DNA of 64,000 nucleotides from Bombyx mori (taxonomy: Eukaryota > Arthropoda > Insecta > Lepidoptera > Bombycidae): assembly GCF_030269925.1 (NCBI RefSeq), contig NC_085128.1:14386501-14450500 (forward strand). Reading direction: 5' to 3'. Of this stretch, positions 12,258 through 23,405 are shown piece after piece; position 1 is the first letter of the stretch, and the number at the start of each line of letters is the position of its first letter. The notes below the pieces were generated by a model that saw only the letters and a list, made by a program, of their open reading frames with translations, made no database searches and was not told the DNA's origin. Position numbers and translations under genes: made by a program.

Positions 12258-12411
12258 AAACTATAACAATACTTGAGACCTTATAACTTATATCTCAATG
12301 TGGGTGGCGCATTTACGTTGTGGATGTCTATGGGCTCTAGTAACCGTTTAACACCAGCTGGGCTGTGAGCTTGTCCATCCATCGAAGCAAAAAATAAATA
12401 AAAAATAACCA
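12258..12411 (+). mobile_element. Bm1 SINE 3' part
   Basis: Plus-strand Bm1 from gagacctta through gtgggtggcgcatttacg to gggctgtgagcttgtcc and an A-rich tail. The upstream two thirds are absent. Confidence 0.75.
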
Positions 12412-13285
12412 CTGGTCTTAATGTTTATATAATATAGCTACTGCATTTAGTAAAAAAGCCTCCTAATTTTTTTTAAAAAAGTTTAAAGTTTTGGAATGAT
12501 GTTGTCTTTTGGAATTAATTAGAGGTTGCCACACCATATCCGATTTCAAAGGGCTACCTGATATCTTAAATATCGTGGAGCAAGCATGATAAATTAATGT
12601 TAATAATAACCACCAATTATTTTCTAATCTACTAACCAAACAGTTTCTCTACTGTTCTTAAAATTTATGAAACTGAATCAAAATTCAAAATGTGAACATC
12701 ATCAAATTCCATATGCTGTGGTCAATGAGAACCACAAAATCTGTTTATAAACATAATTTTCTAACACGCATCTAATAAATATCATAATGACTACGAGAGT
12801 TCACTTTTGATCCGGTCTATATTTGGAAATTTCAATCTGTGAGCCGAGCCCTCCCACCGAGAATATATTTTACGATGGTAAAACTAAATTTATTGATCTG
12901 AGGAACTATAACAAGCGTATTCATGTTATGAAATCCTATTACAGGAAATAATTATGCAGTAACGACTAATTAACATCAGAGCAATAAATATATTTTTTAT
13001 TATGAGTGTGTTACTGTGAGTACTTAAATGTATAAAATTTTCACTTGCTTGTCTAATTGTAAAAACATATGTGGCACACCTGATAGTCAGTAGACGTCGT
13101 CACTCTTGGATGTGACTGCTGAAAACTCTTCCCAAATCTCGTTTTATGAAATAGTTGTAATAAACACACAGGATCGACTGTGGTGAGGAGTTATAACATG
13201 TAATTCAAGAGCCAGATAACACGTAATAAAAAAAATAACTTAGACGCACTGGGGATGAATACAGTTGTTCCATTGCTTAATACTG
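12412..13285. other. No recognised gene
   Basis: AT-rich spacer between two Bm1 copies; nothing assignable. Confidence 0.5.
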
Positions 13286-13527
13286 TTGTTTTTTTTTATT
13301 ATTGCTTAGATGGGTGGACGAGCTCACACCCCACCTGGTGTTAAGTGGTTACTGGAGTCCATAGACATCTATAACGTGAATGTGCCACCCACCTTAAGAT
13401 ATAAGTTCAAGTACAGTTACAACGGCTGCCTTACCCTTCAAACCGAAACGCATTACTGCTTTACGGCAGAAATAGGCGGGGTGGTGGTACCTACCCGTGC
13501 GGATTCACATGAGGTCCTACCACCAGT
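13286..13527 (-). mobile_element. Bm1 SINE, 5'-truncated
   Basis: T run, then gcttagatgggtggacgagc through gaggtcctaccaccagtg. Close to the consensus seen in the other copies; a few bases are lost near 13405. The frame 13310-13618 is a read-through of this repeat, not a gene. Confidence 0.88.
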
Positions 13528-13899
13528 GTTTTCTGCTTCGGTAATGATAATAGTGATGCAATTGTACCAACGCGACGACGATATAATATCAAAAAACACC
13601 TTTCAAAACTCCCCATGAAATGATATTCATTCAATTCGGATAAAATCACTGGCGACTATCACAAAGCTTACTCAAGTGTTTACGTAAATCTAAATGTTTC
13701 ATTTCTTAATTATACTATAAGTACGGATTAGTACCATTTCTATGATGAATATCCTTTTGGTATACCATTTCGGTTACTTTAATCCAATTTCTAATCAAGT
13801 CCTCGACTTCAATCCAATCATGATCAGCAGTTGTATTTACCTAGTTTATCATTAGCTCCGTGAAGTTTTTTGGTTCCTTAACTTATTTGCCCATTTTTT

Positions 13900-14042
13900 T
13901 TGACGTTAAAACGTCTTATAATTCGGTGGAGCCGGCTGCACGCACGAAAAAACATGACTCATTGAGGCGTTCCATTTAAGGCTTGAAGTGCAAGCGAGAG
14001 CGCGCAACGAGCGACAAAGAGGCACAATCGGCCTCTCCGTTC
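13900..14042 (-). repeat. Unclassified dispersed repeat I, copy 1
   Basis: On the minus strand this block shares, in order, ggccgattgtgcctct, gctctcgcttgcac, ggaacg, cgtgcgtgcagc and ttataagacgtt with 47711-47845 on the plus strand. It is richer in GC than its surroundings. Family unknown; a DNA-transposon end is one possibility. Any frame through it (13906-14112) is incidental. Confidence 0.5.
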
Positions 14043-14306
14043 GGCAGTGTTCGACATCTGTCTCTCTCCTACTTGAGTGAGCGATGCATCCGCGTGGACA
14101 GCTGCTATACAATAATACATTTACATGTTTTCGTCAAGTATGAAGTTCAGTGAAAAGTGAATGTGGTGTCAATTGTCCATACAAAATATCTATCAAACAA
14201 ATAAAATTAAAATTATCTTTTGAAAAATAAAACCATTCCATCAGTATTTTCTTATGACGTTGTCACGTTCAACTATCGTCAGTAAACCGACTTTACAGAC
14301 AACCGA

Positions 14307-14420
14307 TTTTTTTTATTGCCCTTGTAGGCAGACGAGCATACGGCCCACCTGATGGTGAGTCGTTACCGTCGCTTATGGACTTCAGCAATGCCAGAGGCAG
14401 AGCCAAGCCGCTGCCTATCT
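14307..14420 (-). mobile_element. LINE-A 3' tail, strongly 5'-truncated
   Basis: T run then gcccttgtaggcagacgagc through agccaagccgctgcctat, the final ~110 bases of LINE-A on the minus strand. Confidence 0.85.
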
Positions 14421-14724
14421 CATGAAAAATAATGATACATTTTCACAAACTATACAAACAAATAATACAATGTACACACACACTAGTATCGGATGCGAGG
14501 CGGAAATTGCGATATAATCTATCCGAGGGACCGCCCATTCATTACCCATTATTATTAAGGATAGGGTAAGCTAATTTGATTAGAATGACATCATTTTCAC
14601 ATAATGTGTTTTTGTACTTTTGGCTGTTTTATGAGATGAAGTGGCATTTTGTTACACTATAGGCCTAAGCGAATTAAATGAAAATTACTATCTCTCTTCA
14701 ACCGGTCCCTCCTTGTTGAGGATC

Positions 14725-15070
14725 GTGACTCCGTTTGATTCCGTCAAGTAGCTGTCTCCATCGATCCCGTTCTGTAGCTTGGTGGAGTGCGTCGTTGACT
14801 GGTATTTTTAGTTCCTCCGCTATTTGGCCCCACCCTAGTTTGACCAGACCCCTAGGCCTTTTCCTTCGATTTTACCGGTCAGCACAAGGCGTTTCAAATT
14901 GCTGGTATCCCTGCATACAACCTGACCAAAATACCGCAATATTCTTTGTAGGCAGGTTGCGGATAGACGTCTTTTCTAGAGTTCTTGAGTCTTTTCTATT
15001 TTTAACTGCTTGAGAATAGAGATGTTGGTGCGGCGGGCCGTTCATGGTATTCGTAGCATACGTCGCCAGC
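14725..15070 (-). pseudogene. RTE-like LINE: C-terminal end of reverse transcriptase, frameshifted
   Basis: On the minus strand, segments in different frames give RYFGQVVCRDTSNLKRLVLTG, then RKRPRGLVKL, then PVNDALHQATERDRWRQLL and a terminal SHDPQQGG before a stop near 14705. This is the same order of boxes as in the other RTE-like ends of the window, so it is a decayed C-terminus with at least one frameshift. Catalytic domains are absent. Confidence 0.65.
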
Positions 15071-15285
15071 ATTACATCTCAAAATTAGTATAGATGGGGA
15101 AAAAAACCATTAGAGTGATTACCTCAAACTTTAGAATAACTATCGTCTTAAATTCGTCGCTGTTAACTTTAGTTTTCAGACGACCACGAGGTTCATTTAT
15201 TCGATCAAAATATCCATTTGGGAATATAATATTGAAACTAATAACAAATCGTACATTTGTTTGTAGTGTTCACTCCGTACACTTA

Positions 15286-15534
15286 ATTTTTTTTTCTTAT
15301 TTGATTAGATGGCTGGACGAGCTCACAGCCCACCTGGTGTTAAGTGGTTACTGGAGCCCATAGACATCCACAACGTAAATGCGCCACCCACCTTGAGATA
15401 TAAGTTCTAAGGTCTCAGTATAGTTACAACGGCTGCCCCATCCTTCAAACCGAAACGCATAACTGCTTCACGACAGGAATAGGCAGGGCGGCGGTACTCA
15501 CCCGCGCGGACTCACAAGAGGTCCTACCACCAGT
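15286..15534 (-). mobile_element. Bm1 SINE, 5'-truncated
   Basis: T run, gattagatggctggacgagc, cccacctggtgttaagtgg, then aaaccgaaacgcataactgc and cctaccaccagta. No tRNA-like head. Confidence 0.88.
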
Positions 15535-15923
15535 AAAGTTGTGAGCTGTTTGGACATTGTGGCATTGGTACTGCGATGAAACTTGTATTTCATAATTACT
15601 CGTATTTTTATCATCTTATATTGATGAGAAAGAGACAAATGTAGTGAAAACAAAACACTAATTAATAAATAAATGACTGAATATGAGAATATAATCTTTT
15701 TTAAGTAAACTCCCTAAGCTGCTTCGACCCAGATGGATTGATGGTTAGTCTGTCAATCTTACGTATACATTTATAGAAAAACATTGCAAAAATAATTCTG
15801 GCTCATTTGGTTTAATACGGTTAAAAGATTCATATAGATATCACATTGTGAATATCATCATCGACCTTGAGACTAAGTCTAGGTCTAGGTCTCAATAGTA
15901 CATTAATTATCTTTTTTTCATAT

Positions 15924-16066
15924 CTGATTTTATTACACGAGGTGGGTTCATCATTCGTGAACATGTGCTAATTACGTATTTCATTAGGAACATTTGTACC
16001 TGTCTACGGGATATGAATACCGGTATAGTCCATCAGACGTCTTATTTTTTAGGCCATGACTTATAG
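15924..16066 (-). mobile_element. Bm1 SINE tRNA-like head, diverged
   Basis: The reverse complement carries the head of Bm1: taaaaaataagacgtctgatg, a degenerate B box region and a segment matching gtgaacatttgttgagtacg. The 3' body that should follow is absent. Strongly mutated, so probably old. Confidence 0.6.
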
Positions 16067-16578
16067 GCTATTTATTATGAAAACAGTCTTATGACGCTAT
16101 TTGATAATAGTACTCAGAGATTCACGAGGTTGTACTACGTATTATTCTATTAAATCTCGCGCCAATTTGCTTACTTGACAATCTCTAAATTTCAGTTTTC
16201 GTTATGACAAACTTCGCGACGCCAACACAATAGACTACGTACTGTACACAATTTAAAACGAAGATACTCAATTCAAGTTTAAGTCATAAAAGTTAGTCGT
16301 ATATGGATATTATTATAGTTTCATCTGTTATGCTTTAGTTTATACAAGTGTGGTAGTACTCTTCTTCAAATGAGTGATATTATCCGTACTTATCTCACTT
16401 CTGAACCATTTATATAAGTTATTTCCGAGTGTCTTTACGAATTATCTCGCGCGTAGCTTCGAAGACACAGCCTCCTGAGCAGATCGGGTTTTGAAAAAGC
16501 CACATACAAACCGTGAAGCCATATTCATACGCTGCAGCAGTTTATACAAAATACCTTGAAAAATAACTAGACAAGGTA

Positions 16579-16680
16579 GATTGGTGGATGTTGGAGCCAA
16601 CAAGCTCATGACCCACTTAGTGAGCAGTGGATATTGTTGAACATAAACATCACAACGCAAATGCCATACACCTACGTCTA
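16579..16680 (-). mobile_element. Very diverged Bm1 SINE fragment
   Basis: Weak collinear match to the Bm1 3' part on the minus strand: ttggtggatg, caagctcatgacccac, aacataaacatc, cacaacgcaaatgcc. Could be a relative rather than Bm1 itself. Confidence 0.4.
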
Positions 16681-16988
16681 TCACTCGACAACGGTTGATT
16701 ATGAGGTTATATGTCTGATTAATGTTCAATTAAAGTTTTGTGTTTGATGATAGGTCAATCCGACAACAAAATCCGTCAAGACAAATAGTGGCACAATATG
16801 TTTTACTGCTGTGAAATCAAGAAAAACATATATGGCAATTATGTTCTTCTACATATACAGAATATACGACCTACTCGACCATTCAAGGATATAAGTAAAT
16901 TCCTCTGAAGAAGCACGTGACACTTAGGAAATCCTGTAAAGAGACATTCGTTCCAGAGTTGCATGGTGCATAGAAAAAAGTTTGGTAA

Positions 16989-17136
16989 TTTTTTTTTTTT
17001 TTTTATTGCTTAGATGGGTGGACGAGCTCACAGCCCACCTGATGTTAAGCGGTTACTGGAGCCCATAGACATCCACAACGTAAATGCGCCACCCATCTTG
17101 AGATATAAAGTTCTAAGGTTTCAAGTATAGTTACAG
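16989..17136 (-). mobile_element. Bm1 SINE 3' part
   Basis: Sixteen-T run then gcttagatgggtggacgagc to gagatataaagttctaagg. The copy breaks off near 17136, so only the last ~140 bases of the SINE are kept. Confidence 0.85.
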
Positions 17137-18003
17137 TATACAGTACAAGTATAGTTACGGATGGGTTCAATTATTGGTTTCAAGTAGTGAAGATATGACT
17201 GAAGAAAGATCTGATAGTTAAAAAAGAGATGTCAGCATCAGTTCAAATAGCTTCTGAGTGCACCCTCAACATACGGCACAATAAAGCTTAATTAAGTTTT
17301 AGCATTATACACTAACCAAGGACAGCGGTATAGCACAGAACCGCATCCCCTATGACATTAATCCGTTAATTACATAAAAACCCCATACCTTGGTACCCTA
17401 ATGTCGTCTAATGAACCATCAAAGAGATCTGTACGCCACATCTCAAATGCAGTGACGAGTTTCAATTGATCAAATGGATGGGGGTCAATTGTTTGGTGCA
17501 GCCACAACCAATCGACTCAATCCAATGCAATTACGTACCTAAACTTAAATGATACAGTATAAAATTGTCTGTCTTGTAGTTCAGCGTGGGATTAATCGTG
17601 CAGTTCACCTTACTTGTTTACCCATTAGTCACGTTAAATAATAGAGTAAAATGTCTTTATTATGGTGTTATCATTTTTATTGGATCAAAAAGTTGTAGGG
17701 GTATTTTGCTGTCGTGTCTAACTTGGAATATTAAATTTTGTTTCTCACTGTTAATACTTTCACTTGAATATGTATTTAGGTAATTGAAATTTTAATTAAT
17801 AACAAACATGAAAATGTTTCAATTTCCAATTCATGTTCGATACGATATTTACAGGAAAAATAATCTATACTATGCAATTAACCCACAATACATATTAATA
17901 TGTACTACTTCTATAATATGAGTCACATAACACGTGTGAAAGTAATTAAAGAGATTTAGCACAGCTTTTTGAAACTTTTTTATGAGATTGAAATGTCTCT
18001 CTC
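17137..18003. other. No recognised gene
   Basis: AT-rich spacer; the frame 17586-17783 (+) has no recognisable feature. Confidence 0.5.
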
Positions 18004-18291
18004 TTTTTTTTATATATCCTACCTATGGCGATCGCCTTGAGAGGCTATTTCAGCTTCACCCTAACGTGTGTAGGTGAGCTCACGGGGCTCAAGCCAGAGT
18101 GTTGCTAACACTGACCCTAGCAAAAGCAGTGCTTCGCAGAATCTACCACCGGATCGGAAACGCGACGCACTGAGAAGATCCGGCGAGAAACTCAATGGGC
18201 TGTGTCTATGGGTTAATTCGCTCGTCGAGCCCTTCGTCGCAAGCGACGGGTTCGACGAGGACGGTGACCGGTGCTTGTGGTGCAAACCCAA
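18004..18291 (-). mobile_element. Repeat C (LINE-like 3' end), copy 1
   Basis: Minus-strand retroposon tail: T run at 18005-18011, then ccttgaga ggctatttc, ggtgagctcacggggctc, tctaccaccggatcgg, gatccggcgagaaactca and gcgacgggttcgacgagg. The same block recurs at 35907, 49681 and 55482, so it is a true family. It resembles the 3' untranslated end of the Jockey-like element at 28158, which shares the ggcgagaaactcagcgggct stretch. Frames through it on either strand are incidental. Confidence 0.8.
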
Positions 18292-18373
18292 TCTTCATGA
18301 ATTTAAAGACCTTATTTTTACACAGGTATCAACGACCGATGACAATAACTCGTCAATTACGACGAGCAAACTA

Positions 18374-18520
18374 TCCCGCAGACACAGCCCACCGAATTTC
18401 TCGCCGAATCTTCAAAGCGGGTCGCTAATTCGACCCGGTTGTATATTGTAGCTCTTGCTAGGGCTAGTATTAGTAAGTTCTCTCAGGTTGAGCCCGTGAG
18501 CTCACCCTACCAAACCTACC
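18374..18520 (+). mobile_element. Repeat C, diverged copy in opposite orientation
   Basis: Plus-strand relative of repeat C: cccaccgaatttctcgcc, ctagggctagtattagtaag and gagcccgtgagctcaccc. No A tail was seen. It faces copy 1, forming a loose inverted pair separated by about 80 bases. Confidence 0.6.
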
Positions 18521-18710
18521 CATTCGCGAGAAGCTGGAATAACCCCTTAGGCTACAACCGAATAGTTAGGGAAAAAATATGTCAATCAATTTCATTAATT
18601 CGGTTCAGTATCTTAACAAGAACCACCTAGAAGTAGTGGTTCGTTTTATTATCTAATTTCGAACTTGCTATTTAAACATTTTTTTAGGTTTTCGAAACTG
18701 GATGTATTTA

Positions 18711-19557
18711 TTTATATATTTATACGTGAAGCAAAAACTTTGTACCCCTTTTTACGAAAATTACGCCGTCGGGGGACTAAGAAATTTCCCACACTTATAG
18801 AGAAGAAAGAGAAGGAGTGCAGAATGATATTTTTTTAATTGTGGATAAAAATACATTAAATCAACTAAAAAAAAACATTACCTACACACAGTTCCATGTA
18901 TTTAACACACACGTATATATACTCTTTTGTTTATCGTTAAGCTCTGTAGTCAAATAAAAATAGATTATATTGTTGGTTAATATTATTTGTCTATAGTGTG
19001 TAGCCTTGATGAAATCTGTGATTAAAGAGGTATAGTCCTCGAATAAAACCATAATAACTGTCAAACTTAAACGAATAATCTATATATTAATACGTGAAGG
19101 AAAAACTTTGTATCCCTTTTTACGAAAATTGCGCGGACGGAGGAGTATGAAATTTCCCACACTTATAGAGAATATAGAGAAGAAGTGCACAATGATAATA
19201 TTTTTTTTAAATTATGCCTAAGAAATACATTAAATCAATAAAAAAACATTACGCACACTACCTTGTAGTTGACGCACACACGCACGCATACTGTTGATTT
19301 ATTGTCAAACTTTTGTTCTTGACGTCTGTGGTCAAATTGAGAATAGATTACATAAATATTGTTTGTCTTTATTAATATTTTTCTATAGTGTAGTCTTGGC
19401 GAAATTTATGATAATAGAAGTCTAATAGTCTTTGAAAATAGAATTATAATAGTGTACAAACTTACAATTTCAATTAATTATAGTCGAATTTCGACTACTG
19501 CGGGACCACTAGTTTTAATTAATCATTGTCGAATTTTGACTAATGGGGGACCACTAC
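18711..19557 (+). mobile_element. Outer Helitron, interrupted by a related Helitron
   Basis: Segments 18711-19078 and 19513-19557 together match the inner Helitron (19079-19512) from end to end. The left segment begins tttatatatttatacgtgaa, with TT where the inner copy has TC. The right segment ends in ccactac where the inner copy has ccactag. Both diagnostic ends are therefore mutated, as expected of the older copy. No coding capacity. Confidence 0.7.
19079..19512 (+). mobile_element. Inner non-autonomous Helitron
   Basis: Begins with TC after an A (tctatatattaatacgtgaa) and ends with CTAG followed by T. A perfect six-base stem, gtcgaa/ttcgac with a one-base loop, lies at 19483-19495, 13 bases before the terminal CTAG. 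These are the standard Helitron signatures. It sits close to the 3' terminus of a related Helitron. No transposase or helicase frame. Confidence 0.78.
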
Positions 19558-19991
19558 TTATTGTAGATGAGCAAACAAGTTCAGGATTTGCCTAATGAAC
19601 TCCTCGGCACCATATTGGAAGTACTACGCAACGTTTTTTTACTGCGCCTGTTTATGAATAACACATTTTATTGACGTTCGGCGTCTACTCAAACGACAAA
19701 CTGAAGCAATTCGAAGAATGTTCAAAAATAAATCAGGATGTCGTGGTCGCGTTTACCAAATGATCTATAGTCATTAGCACACGTATTCCGTCTCACTCAA
19801 TCGTGCCAGACAACGTATAACCTATCTTTGTCTGTCGAATTGACAGACGCTGCTCCACAAGCGTTTCCATTTTAGTGACTAATTTAGTTTAGTGACTGCA
19901 ACCGAGTCAAGTGGTTTGATCATCGAACCGGTGAAACAATGATCGTAAATATGGACAAGATTGGTACATATATTTATTTAATTATATTTTT

Positions 19992-20646
19992 GGAACGAAG
20001 TTCCTTATTGGACGATGCGGAGGGGTACCCTTTTTAATTTTTTTTATTTATTTATTTTTTTAACGCTGGGGAATCCATTTACGGATACCCGGTCGAGGGG
20101 GGTAACGGACCGGGTTATGTCGGACTCTAGCGCCGAAAGTCTCGCCTTAGGCGGTACCCGTACTAATGTTAAGACGGGATTTCATCCCCGGGAAAATCCC
20201 GTAGAACCTCGTCTCGGGAGACACACCGTGAGCGGCGCACAGGAGCCACCTTGCACTGCTTCACCACCACGGAGGGGTACCCTAACCGGGAAAAAAACGT
20301 CCGTAACGTAAGATTTTTATTATTTATGTATAGTCTTAGTATGATGGCTATACAGTGTCTAATGTATAGTCTACGTGATGACGGTTATTATTATTATTGA
20401 TATAAATAGCTGTTTCTTTGTATATATTTTTTATTATATTATATTTTTTATAAATCATTGTGAATAAAATAAAGTTGATAACTTTGTATAGTAGTTTTAT
20501 TTTATTTTTATCAATAAAAAAAACATAATAAAAAATGTATACCCGAATAATTATTTTCTTTATACCTAGAATAGAACTTAAAATTAATATTTTTATAATA
20601 AGGAACTTCGTTCCTATCCGGCGTCCCACGACACCACACATCTTTT
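19992..20646 (+). repeat. Unclassified repeat F, copy 1, with palindromic ends and an insertion
   Basis: Left end ggaacgaagttccttat (19992-20008) is the exact reverse complement of the right-end sequence at 20598-20614. Each end is itself a small palindrome (ggaac gaa gttcc). Similarity to copy 2 at 33552 continues past the right palindrome through acgacaccacaca. The interior differs between copies. An unrelated 238-bp piece is inserted at 20032-20269. Family unknown. Confidence 0.65.
20032..20269 (-). mobile_element. Retroposon-like insertion with 14-bp target duplication
   Basis: Flanked by the direct repeat cggaggggtaccct at 20018-20031 and 20270-20283. Its left edge is T-rich, consistent with the A tail of a minus-strand retroposon, and its body is GC-rich. 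Repeat F copy 2 shows the same site uninterrupted (near 33578-33593). The family is not recognised; an R1-group LINE tail is a guess. The frame 20015-20311 (+) is a chance read across it. Confidence 0.75.
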
Positions 20647-21368
20647 TGGACATTCGACTGGCTTGTGAAATTACGGTCACTTACGTCGGAGACATCACAG
20701 AGTAAAACCCTTCAAACACCTCGCACAACGGCTCTTGAAACTGTAGAGTTTCAAGTATCCAGCTTAAAGTTGATTTCCCGTTTATTGAAATAATAAATAT
20801 GGCGCTTGCATCGGTCAGTGGAGTGGACAGCATGCGAACGAACATGAAAGAAAATTAACGAATCCATATGTAAACATTTCCGCTGCTTTGAAGTTCTCTG
20901 TGCAGTTAACTGTGACAAAGATGCTCTTTTTATATTTTATTGAACGTTTGGTTCGAAACTGACTGATTTCCAAAATAGTATCAGAGGGGAAGCATTTATT
21001 TAAAATATGTATTGTAATCTTTATTTGGGGTTAATAGTAACTCGATGTAAAAAATTGGTTTGTTAAAAATATCCCATACCACACACACAAAATGAAACTT
21101 TGAGTACATGCAATAAGCTTAAAAAATATATTTAATGTGCGTTTTCCAAAATCCGGATACTTGATTCAGTAAAGTTCCTTAAATCGAAGAGATCTTTAGA
21201 ATATACGTTTTTATTCGGAATTAGAATGACTTGGATATCTAAAGCTTACACGAGTCTAACGCTCAGACTCCGTATTTGAGATTGCGTTCCATGTTTTATG
21301 CATCCAACGTAGTTCGGACATCTTCGATACAGGGCCGTATTGAGTGGTCGAAATCGAAGGTCGAAGTT
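20647..21368. other. No recognised gene
   Basis: AT-rich spacer between repeat F and a LINE-A tail. Confidence 0.5.
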
Positions 21369-21692
21369 TTTTTTTTATTGCCCTTGTAGGCAGACGAGCA
21401 TACGGCCCACTTGATGGTGAGTGGTTACCGTCGCCCATGGACTTCAGCAATACCAGAGGCAAAGCCAAGCCGCTGCCTACCGCTTGATACTCTCCACAAG
21501 TCTCGTTTGAAGAAGTACATGTCATAGAGCTCGGGAAACACCGTGGAGGGGAGCTCATTCCATAGACGGATGGTGCGTGGCAAAAGTCCTCTAGAAACGC
21601 ACTATCGATAAACGCAGCGGTTCCAGATAATATGGATGAACTCTGCTCCGATAAAATTCCCTCAATCATCTCAAACAATTCTTCAGAGCAGA
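21369..21692 (-). mobile_element. LINE-A 3' end, 5'-truncated
   Basis: T run, gcccttgtaggcagacgagc, then the reverse complement of the LINE-A C-terminal coding region (the RTIRLWNELPSTVF box lies near 21540-21580). Small deletions and substitutions break the frame. The frame 21256-21678 is a scrambled antisense/sense reading of it. Confidence 0.82.
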
Positions 21693-22540
21693 TTTATCGT
21701 TTTGCATTAGAATTTTCAGTCTAAGACACAAAAAATAAAAAAATTACTATTTAATTTGACTGTTCATACAGTTCATACAGTTTGCGGGTAATATTTTTTT
21801 CGTTGCACGAAAGAAACAGCTCTCGGTTCACGGGATACATTTAGCGAATTTTATCACACATTTTTATTACTTCATCGTTCAATTTGTTCATGAATAGACA
21901 CGTAAGACATGTAAGACACGAATTTTTCTAGAACATAATTAAGCTTGTAATATGTATATACCATTTTTTAGATCAAGTCGAACAGAAAACTTCCAAGTAT
22001 CAGAAAGTAAGACGTTTTAAATAATCGAAAGATTCAGCCCCTAAAGGTATTAACTACGATACTTTGTGAGGTGAATCCCAGCTCGTCTCTTAAACTATAA
22101 ACACCACTATAGAAGCACAGGTCTGGATAATATCTCCTAAGTCCGACCCTGTGCGCACTAGAGTCGAAGACGTCTTTCGTGCGACTAACTTTATTAAGAG
22201 CTTTCATGATATTTGACTATGCAACTTAGCTACTACTATCTACGGGACTGCTGACATGCACTACTTGTGTATACTTCTAGTTCAAATTGAATTCGCTTTG
22301 TTTGATAAATACTTTTGAAACTGTGTGAGTTTCACTTTTGAGACAAATTTTATTGTTTATTTTATTTTATACGCTTAGTGACAGTGGCTTAAACAATAAT
22401 ATGCTTAGTGTACTCACATCAAGCTGTACGACTATGCCGGTCTTAAAATACCGATGGCAAATAAAACAAGAAACTTAAGAAATAGGCAATTAGCAGATGC
22501 TCGTGAGCGGCATTGTTATAAACATCAAAGCCTAAAAATT
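21693..22540. other. No recognised gene
   Basis: AT-rich spacer; no frame of note. Confidence 0.5.
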
Positions 22541-22730
22541 TATATTTTTATTTTATTTTATTGCTTATATGGGTGGGCGAGTTCTAAGGTATATTATGTT
22601 ATAACGGCTGCCCCACCTTTCAAACCGAAACGCATTACTGCGTCACGGCGGAAATAGGCGGGATGATGGTACCTACCCGTGCGGACTCACAAGAGGTCCT
22701 ACCACCAGTAATTACGCAAATTATAATTGT
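22541..22730 (-). mobile_element. Bm1 SINE with internal deletion
   Basis: gcttatatgggtgggcgag joins directly to ttctaaggta, so about 110 bases of the 3' part are missing. The remainder continues through cctaccaccagtaattacgc, a little further upstream than most copies. Confidence 0.8.
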
Positions 22731-22740
22731 TTTATAACAT

Positions 22741-22790
22741 CGCAGGTATATGTATGACCACCCTGCCTATTTCTGCCATGATACAAGGTG
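22741..22790 (+). mobile_element. Short Bm1 SINE fragment
   Basis: Plus-strand match to the accaccctgcctatttctgcc segment of Bm1, in inverted orientation to the neighbouring copy. Ends are unclear. Confidence 0.5.
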
Positions 22791-23181
22791 CTACAGCTAT
22801 TTCAAATACGATTTGGATGTCTTATGATATGGAGTGGATGTCGTAAGGTAACGGAATTCAAGTTGTGACCATAAAAATGTTCTTTGCTAATATATGCCGG
22901 TAAATTTTGTGCTCTAACTTTGAGTACATTCACAAGATTCTAGATACGTTTGTATACATGCCGTCTACATGTCAGTGTATGTTTTGCGCATAAATCACGT
23001 GCAATCGCCGGACTCACGACTCGATGCTCGGGAATCGGGATAGTAGCGTGCAGAGTTTGCGTTTAAGCTTCAATAGACGCCCGATCTTCACAGCCAGTGG
23101 ACGTGTTTAAGCATGAAAAATTATAACTTTGAGAAAAAACAGTTTAAGGATGTAATGAAAAAGAGAGAGAGAGTTTTTGAG

Positions 23182-23405
23182 ACCGCACGGGTAGGTACCA
23201 CCACCCTGCCTATTTCTACCGTAAAGCAGTAATGCGTTTCGGTTTGAAGGGTGGGGTAGCCGTTGTAACTATACATTACTGAGACCTTAGAACTTATATC
23301 TCAAGGTGGGTGGCGTATTTACGTTGTAGATGTCTATCGGCTCCAGTAACCACTTAACACCAGGTGGGCCGTGAGCACGTCCAACCATAGAGGAATAAAA
23401 AAAAA
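23182..23405 (+). mobile_element. Bm1 SINE, 5'-truncated
   Basis: Plus-strand copy from cgggtaggtaccaccaccc to ggtgggccgtgagcacgtcc and an A tail. A near-intact body without the tRNA-like head. Confidence 0.87.

Noticed and set aside
18074..18451. 125-codon frame, and a similar one at 55498-55797
   Set aside because: Both run antisense through repeat C; their similarity to each other comes from the repeat.
22454..22657. 67-codon plus-strand frame
   Set aside because: Runs into an internally deleted Bm1 SINE; no independent support.
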